Assembly: GCF_008373755.1 (NCBI RefSeq)
Contig: NZ_VUJV01000003.1
Span: forward strand, 248,001-312,000
Origin: Nocardioides humilatus
Lineage (GTDB): Bacteria; Actinomycetota; Actinomycetes; Propionibacteriales; Nocardioidaceae
Length of the DNA: 64,000 nt
Direction: 5' to 3'
Made by a program: the position numbers and the translations under genes. Under the pieces are notes generated by a model. It ran no database searches. It was not told where the DNA came from and saw only the letters and a program-made list of their open reading frames with translations. Of the stretch, positions 59,760 to 64,000 are shown in pieces. Every line of letters starts with the position of its first letter. Position 1 is the first letter of the stretch.

Positions 59760-61697
59760 TCAGACGACCGAGAGCGGCAGCAGCTGCCGCCCGGTCGGCC
59801 CGATCTGAATCTCGGTGCCCATCTCCGGGCACACGCCGCAGTCGTAGCACGGCGTCCAGCGGCAGTCCTCGACCTCGACGTCGGACGTGCCGTCGCCGAC
59901 GGCGAGCGCGTCCTCCCAGTCCGCCCAGAGCCAGTCCTTGTCGAGGCCGGAGTCGAGGTGGTCCCACGGGAGGATCTCGTCGTAGTCGCGGTCGCGGGTG
60001 GTGAACCAGGCCAGGTCGACGCCCGTGCCCTCGAGCCCGGTGTCGCAGGCCGCCATCCAGCGGTCGTAGGAGAAGTGCTCGCTCCAGCCGTCGAAGCGGC
60101 CGCCGTCGCGCCACACGGTCTCGATGATCCGGCCGACCCGCCGGTCACCGCGGGACAGCAGTCCCTCGATGATGCCGGGCTTGCCGTCGTGGTAGCGGAA
60201 ACCGATCGCGCGACCGTACTTCTTGTCGGTGCGGACGATCTCGCGCAGCTCGTGCAGACGCCGGTCGGTGGTCTCCACGTCGAGCTGCGCGGCCCACTGG
60301 AACGGCGTGTGCGGCTTGGGCACGAAGCCGCCGATCGAGACCGTGCACCGGATGTCGTTGCGCCCGGAGACCTCACGCCCCTTGGCGATGACCTTCTTGG
60401 CCAGCTCGGCGATCTGCAGGACGTCCTCGTCGGTCTCCGTCGGGAGGCCGCACATGAAGTAGAGCTTCACCTGGCGCCAGCCATGGGAGTAGGCCGTCGC
60501 GACGGTGCGGATCAGGTCCTCCTCGGTGACCATCTTGTTGATCACCTTGCGCATCCGCTCCGACCCACCCTCGGGCGCGAACGTCAGGCCCGAACGGCGG
60601 CCGTTGCGGGAGAACTCGTTGGCCAGCGTGATGTTGAAGGCGTCGACTCGGGTCGAGGGCAGCGAGAGCGACACGTTGGAGCCCTCGTAGCGGTCGGCCA
60701 GTCCCTTGGCGACCTCACCGATCTCGGTGTGGTCGGCCGAGCTCAGGGAGAGCAGGCCGACCTCCTCGAAGCCGGTCTTCCGCACGCCGTTGTCGACCAT
60801 CGCACCGATGGTCTCGATCGAGCGCTCGCGCACCGGTCGGGTGATCATCCCGGCCTGGCAGAACCGGCAGCCGCGGGTGCAGCCCCGGAAGATCTCGACG
60901 CTGAAGCGCTCGTGCACCGTCTCGGCCAGCGGCACCAGCGGGTTGGCCGGGTAGGGCCATGCGTCGAGGTCCATCAGCGTGTGCTTGCGGATGCGGTCGG
61001 GCGCCCAGGGCCGGTTGGGGACCACGGCCGCGATCTGGCCGTCGGCGTCGTAGCGGACGTCGTAGAACTGCGGCACGTAGACCGTGCCGCTGACGGCCAG
61101 GCGCCGCAGCACCTCCTCGCGCCCACCGGGTGAGCCCTCGGCCCGCCACTCGCGGACGAGCTCGGAGATCTTGAGCACGACCTCCTCGCCGTCACCCAGC
61201 ACGGCCGCGTCGATGAAGTCGGCGATCGGCTCGGGGTTGAAGGCGGCGTGACCGCCGGCGATCACGATCGGGTGCTCGTCGGTGCGGTCGACGGCGTGGA
61301 TCGGGACGCCCGCGAGGTCGAGCGCGTTGAGCATGTTGGTGTAGCCCAGCTCGGTCGAGAAGCTCACGCCGAACAGGTCGAACGCGCCGAGCGGGCGGTG
61401 GCTGTCGACGGTGAACTGCGGGATGGCGTGCTCCCGCATGACCTTCTCCATGTCGGGCCACACCGCGTAGGTGCGCTCGGCGAGGATCCACGGCCGCTCG
61501 TTGAGCACCTCGTAGAGGATCTGCACGCCCTGGTTGGGCAGACCGACCTCGTAGGCGTCGGGATACATGAGGGCCCAGCGGACCTCCACGCCGTCCCACT
61601 CCTTGCTCACGGAATTGAGCTCGCCGCCGACGTACTGGATCGGCTTGGACACCGACAGCAGGTGCGGCTCGAGGAGGGGGAAGAGCGACTCAGCCAT
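59760..61697 (-). CDS. B12-binding-type radical SAM protein (TIGR03960)
   Basis: A 645-residue radical SAM enzyme. An N-terminal B12-binding-like segment (residues about 20-180, YPDAYEVGLPNQGVQILY, FGVSFSTELGYTN) precedes the [4Fe-4S] site RGCTRGCRFCQAGM (Cys273, 277, 280) and the SAM-binding region. The C terminus has a further Cys cluster CYDCGVCPEMG, probably for an auxiliary cluster. This is the TIGR03960 family, whose substrate is unknown. ATG 61697 (MAESLFPLLEPHLL) fits family starts. Partner DUF2344 lies at 53839. Confidence 0.94.
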   Translation of the reverse strand: MAESLFPLLEPHLLSVSKPIQYVGGELNSVSKEWDGVEVRWALMYPDAYEVGLPNQGVQILYEVLNERPWILAERTYAVWPDMEKVMREHAIPQFTVDSHRPLGAFDLFGVSFSTELGYTNMLNALDLAGVPIHAVDRTDEHPIVIAGGHAAFNPEPIADFIDAAVLGDGEEVVLKISELVREWRAEGSPGGREEVLRRLAVSGTVYVPQFYDVRYDADGQIAAVVPNRPWAPDRIRKHTLMDLDAWPYPANPLVPLAETVHERFSVEIFRGCTRGCRFCQAGMITRPVRERSIETIGAMVDNGVRKTGFEEVGLLSLSSADHTEIGEVAKGLADRYEGSNVSLSLPSTRVDAFNITLANEFSRNGRRSGLTFAPEGGSERMRKVINKMVTEEDLIRTVATAYSHGWRQVKLYFMCGLPTETDEDVLQIAELAKKVIAKGREVSGRNDIRCTVSIGGFVPKPHTPFQWAAQLDVETTDRRLHELREIVRTDKKYGRAIGFRYHDGKPGIIEGLLSRGDRRVGRIIETVWRDGGRFDGWSEHFSYDRWMAACDTGLEGTGVDLAWFTTRDRDYDEILPWDHLDSGLDKDWLWADWEDALAVGDGTSDVEVEDCRWTPCYDCGVCPEMGTEIQIGPTGRQLLPLSVV

Positions 61698-61708
61698 AGC
61701 CACCGAGT

Positions 61709-62287
61709 CTACGAGCCGGGGGCCGTCCAGCCCGATTCCCGGCCGAAGCGGGCCAGGAGGTCGTGCTGAGCATCGCCCGTGAGCGCCTGCTGGTCGCCGA
61801 TCACACCCGCACCGCGATACATCTCCTCGCGCGGAGCGAACCACTCCCCCAGCGCCGCCACCAGGTCCGCCGGCAGCGCGGTGTCACCGCCGACGGCCGC
61901 CGCGAGGTCCCAGCCGTGGACGAGGTGGTCGGCACAGAGCTGCCAGACGTACTCGTCGGCCCGCTCCTCTCCGTAGGACAGCTGCACGGTCTCCCGTCCG
62001 GCCAGCAGGTCCGCGACCGCCGTCACGGCCGCATCAGCGGCCGCCTGACCGGCGGCGAGGGGTGCGTCACCGAGCAGGTCGCCGTCGTAGCGGTCACCGA
62101 CCTCCTCGATCGTGCTGCCCTCGAGCAGCGGCACGGTCCAGAGGTCCTCGCCCGCCACGTGGTTGACGAGCGCCCGCACGTCCCAGTCCGCGCACGGTGT
62201 CGGCTCGCCCCACTGGCCGTCGCCGACGCCGGCGAGGCACGTGGTCCACCACTCGACCGTACGGCGGTGCATCTCCTGCGTGTCCAT
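61709..62287 (-). CDS. TIGR03086-family (mycothiol-maleylpyruvate-isomerase-like, DinB-type) protein
   Basis: A 192-residue protein beginning MDTQEMHRRTVEWWTTCLAGVGDGQWGEPTPCADWDVRALVNHV, which is the TIGR03086/DinB-superfamily signature with candidate metal ligands. A further His is at ADHLVHGWDLA. Relatives are actinobacterial, often annotated as metal-binding or mycothiol-dependent maleylpyruvate isomerase N-terminal domain proteins; mycothiol use is plausible but not shown. The start shares 1 nt with the stop of the upstream phosphotransferase gene. Confidence 0.87.
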   Translation of the reverse strand: MDTQEMHRRTVEWWTTCLAGVGDGQWGEPTPCADWDVRALVNHVAGEDLWTVPLLEGSTIEEVGDRYDGDLLGDAPLAAGQAAADAAVTAVADLLAGRETVQLSYGEERADEYVWQLCADHLVHGWDLAAAVGGDTALPADLVAALGEWFAPREEMYRGAGVIGDQQALTGDAQHDLLARFGRESGWTAPGS

Positions 62288-63264
62288 CACACCAGTCCTC
62301 TCTCGAAGGCGCGCGCGGCCTGCGCGAGCCACCAGTCCAGTCCCGCCCGCTCCCGAGCACGGGTCGCGGGGTCGTCGTGCTCGACGATGTCGAGCGACTT
62401 GTTCCAGCCCAGCCAGGTCAGCCCGGCGAGCAGCGCCAGGTCGAGGGCCGTCTCGTCGTGCTCGGTCCCGGCCACCTCGCGCTGGATGTCGAGGAACTCG
62501 TCGAAGGACACGTCGAAGAGGTGCCCGCACCCGACCAGCAGGCGCGCGACGTCCATCTCGGCGGGCCCGACCGAAGCCAACCCCCAGTCGATGAGGGTGA
62601 TGCCGTCGGCCTCCATCGCCACGTTGACCGTGGCGACATCGCTGTGGAGCAGCGTCGGCGTGCAGTCCTCCAGCGCCCGCACCAGCGGCGTCACGTCGTG
62701 GGCGAGGGCCAGGACCTGCCGGCCGACGTCGCCCGGTGCGACCTCGGCGAAGTGCTCCCAGCCGCGGAGGGCGGCATCGATCAGTCCCGCGCCGGCGTAC
62801 GCCCGGATCCGGTCGGGCTGGAAGAGGCCGACGACAAGGTCCAGGGAGGTCTCGGTGAGCTCGGTCCGTCCCGCGTGCGCGGCGTGCAGGTCGGCCAGCG
62901 CACTGAGGAGGTGGCGCACCTGCGCCGCCGACAGGCGGTCCTCCCACGTGAGCACGCTGTCGCCGAGGTCGCGCATGACGACCACCCCGTGCCCGTCGTC
63001 GTACCAGGCATCGAGGATCGGGTGTCGCACCGTCGGCGGCAGGTCGTCGAGCACGCCGTCGAGGTAGAGCGCGACCTCGCGCCCCCGGGTGTCGCCGCAC
63101 ATCTGCATGACGAGGTCGACCGAGGCGTCGTACCGCTTCACGATGACGTGCTCGCCGGTCGCGAGCAGCACGCGCTCGAGCGCGGCTCCCGAGCGCCCGT
63201 CGTCACTCACCGGAGCCCGTGCGATCGCCGAGTCGAGCACGGCCCGGTCGATGCCCGCGGCCAT
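62287..63264 (-). CDS. Aminoglycoside-phosphotransferase-fold kinase
   Basis: A 325-residue protein with the APH/choline-kinase fold. Nucleotide-binding Lys in HVIVKRYDA, catalytic loop LLHSDVATVNVAM (H-x-D-x-x-x-x-N) and the metal-binding DWG in LIDWGLASVG are all there. Substrate unknown (antibiotic or small-molecule hydroxyl). Start ATG 63264 (MAAGIDRAVLDSAI). Coupled to the TIGR03086-like gene. Confidence 0.87.
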   Translation of the reverse strand: MAAGIDRAVLDSAIARAPVSDDGRSGAALERVLLATGEHVIVKRYDASVDLVMQMCGDTRGREVALYLDGVLDDLPPTVRHPILDAWYDDGHGVVVMRDLGDSVLTWEDRLSAAQVRHLLSALADLHAAHAGRTELTETSLDLVVGLFQPDRIRAYAGAGLIDAALRGWEHFAEVAPGDVGRQVLALAHDVTPLVRALEDCTPTLLHSDVATVNVAMEADGITLIDWGLASVGPAEMDVARLLVGCGHLFDVSFDEFLDIQREVAGTEHDETALDLALLAGLTWLGWNKSLDIVEHDDPATRARERAGLDWWLAQAARAFERGLV

Positions 63265-63323
63265 GTCCTCATCGTGCCGCTCCTGAGGGTCACTGCCTAG
63301 ACCTGCCTAGACTCGGCCAGGAC

Positions 63324-64000
63324 ATGAGTACGACGACAGCGGGCCGCTTCTCCTGGGCGGTCGTGAGCCCGCCGCTCGCCGCCGTGGTGCTGGCCGTCTC
63401 CTGGGGCACGCACCCCGGCACCTTCGGCAACGTCGTCGTCGGTCTCGCGCTGGTCGCGGCCGTGCTCGCCGCCGTCTATCACGCCGAGGTCGTCGCCCAC
63501 CGGGTCGGTGAGCCGTTCGGCTCGCTCCTGCTCGCCGTGGCGGTCACGATCATCGAGGTCGGACTGATCGTGACGTTGATGGTGTCCGGGAAGGGCGACA
63601 CCTCCACGTTGGCGCGCGACACCGTCTTCGCGGCCGTGATGATCACGATCAACGGCATCGTCGGCATTGCGATCGTCGTCGGTGCGCTGCGCCACCACCT
63701 CGCCGTGTTCAACCCCGAGGGCACCGGGTCGGCCCTGGCGACCGTCGCCGCCCTGGCCGGACTCACCCTCGTGGTGCCGGCCTTCACGACCAGCGCCGAC
63801 GGCCCGGTCTTCACCGGCTCGCAGCTCGCCTTCGCGGCCGTCGCGTCACTGGCGCTCTACGCGATGTTCGTGGTCACCCAGACCGTGCGCCACCGCGACT
63901 TCTTCCTCCCCGTCGATCGCGAGGGCGCGCGCGGACCCGTCGACCTCGACGGCGACGGGCACGCCGACCCACCGCCGGCGCGCGAGGCGTTGATCAGCCT
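63324..64000 (+). CDS. Calcium/proton antiporter (ChaA-like), N-terminal part
   Basis: The gene starts at ATG 63324 and runs off the window after about 225 codons. Helices carry LAVAVTIIEVGLIVTLMVSG and TVFAAVMITINGIVGIAIVVGALRHH; the conserved Glu in AVTIIEVGLI is the alpha-1-repeat cation site. This is the ChaA/CaCA family of Ca2+(Na+)/H+ antiporters. A cytoplasmic loop follows with FNPEGTGSAL. No upstream neighbour on the same strand. Confidence 0.85.
   Translation, partial: MSTTTAGRFSWAVVSPPLAAVVLAVSWGTHPGTFGNVVVGLALVAAVLAAVYHAEVVAHRVGEPFGSLLLAVAVTIIEVGLIVTLMVSGKGDTSTLARDTVFAAVMITINGIVGIAIVVGALRHHLAVFNPEGTGSALATVAALAGLTLVVPAFTTSADGPVFTGSQLAFAAVASLALYAMFVVTQTVRHRDFFLPVDREGARGPVDLDGDGHADPPPAREALIS

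Overview
The window is very GC-rich DNA coding densely on both strands, with frequent ATGA/GTGA start-stop overlaps, GTG and TTG starts and several SigE-type sigma factors. Gene families and order fit a high-GC Gram-positive actinobacterium, most likely Nocardioidaceae (Nocardioides-like); this is inferred from gene content, not from a marker search.

Layout. 1-9.5 kb: the 5' end of ilvD, a large AAA/LuxR regulator, secreted proteins including an RTX-repeat lipoprotein, an SRPBCC/BNR-repeat pair and an EamA exporter. 9.6-12.9 kb: a small protein, an alpha/beta hydrolase, a sorbosone-dehydrogenase-like lipoprotein and a metallophosphoesterase. 12.9-18.9 kb: the most striking block, a minus-strand operon behind a recognisable cobalamin (B12) riboswitch. 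It encodes a secreted alpha/alpha-toroid protein, a membrane-anchored protein resembling the transcobalamin C-terminal (DUF4430) domain, and a complete ECF transporter (EcfT, fused EcfA-EcfA, S component). I read it as a B12 uptake system with a 'split transcobalamin'. 18.9-22.3 kb: gatCAB. 22.3-33.7 kb: accessory genes (VOC protein, two SigE-type sigma/membrane-protein pairs, an ECF42-type sigma with its DGPF/YCII partner, lipase, hydrolase lipoprotein, and a frameshifted beta-helix surface protein). 33.7-42.3 kb: ligA, an alpha/beta hydrolase, a TetR/MFS efflux pair with two clear operators, then the cysteine desulfurase - mnmA - methionine synthase-like operon.

42.3-53.9 kb: small secreted proteins, an RTX-like protein, an FAD monooxygenase, then the conserved block rne - rplU - rpmA - obgE - proB (minus strand), followed by a 592-residue RTX-like protein. 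53.8-61.7 kb: a DUF2344 protein and its usual B12-binding-type radical SAM partner, separated by a winged-helix protein and a tandem array of five related membrane proteins (DUF4190/septum-formation type) on the plus strand. 61.7-64 kb: a TIGR03086-like protein, an APH-fold phosphotransferase and the start of a calcium/proton antiporter.

How the genes work together. The housekeeping backbone (tRNA-dependent amidation, DNA ligase, tRNA thiolation, ribosome assembly and RNA processing) lies on the minus strand and is broken up by accessory blocks for envelope, stress sensing and efflux. No tRNA, rRNA, CRISPR array, transposase, integrase or replication origin was found by eye.
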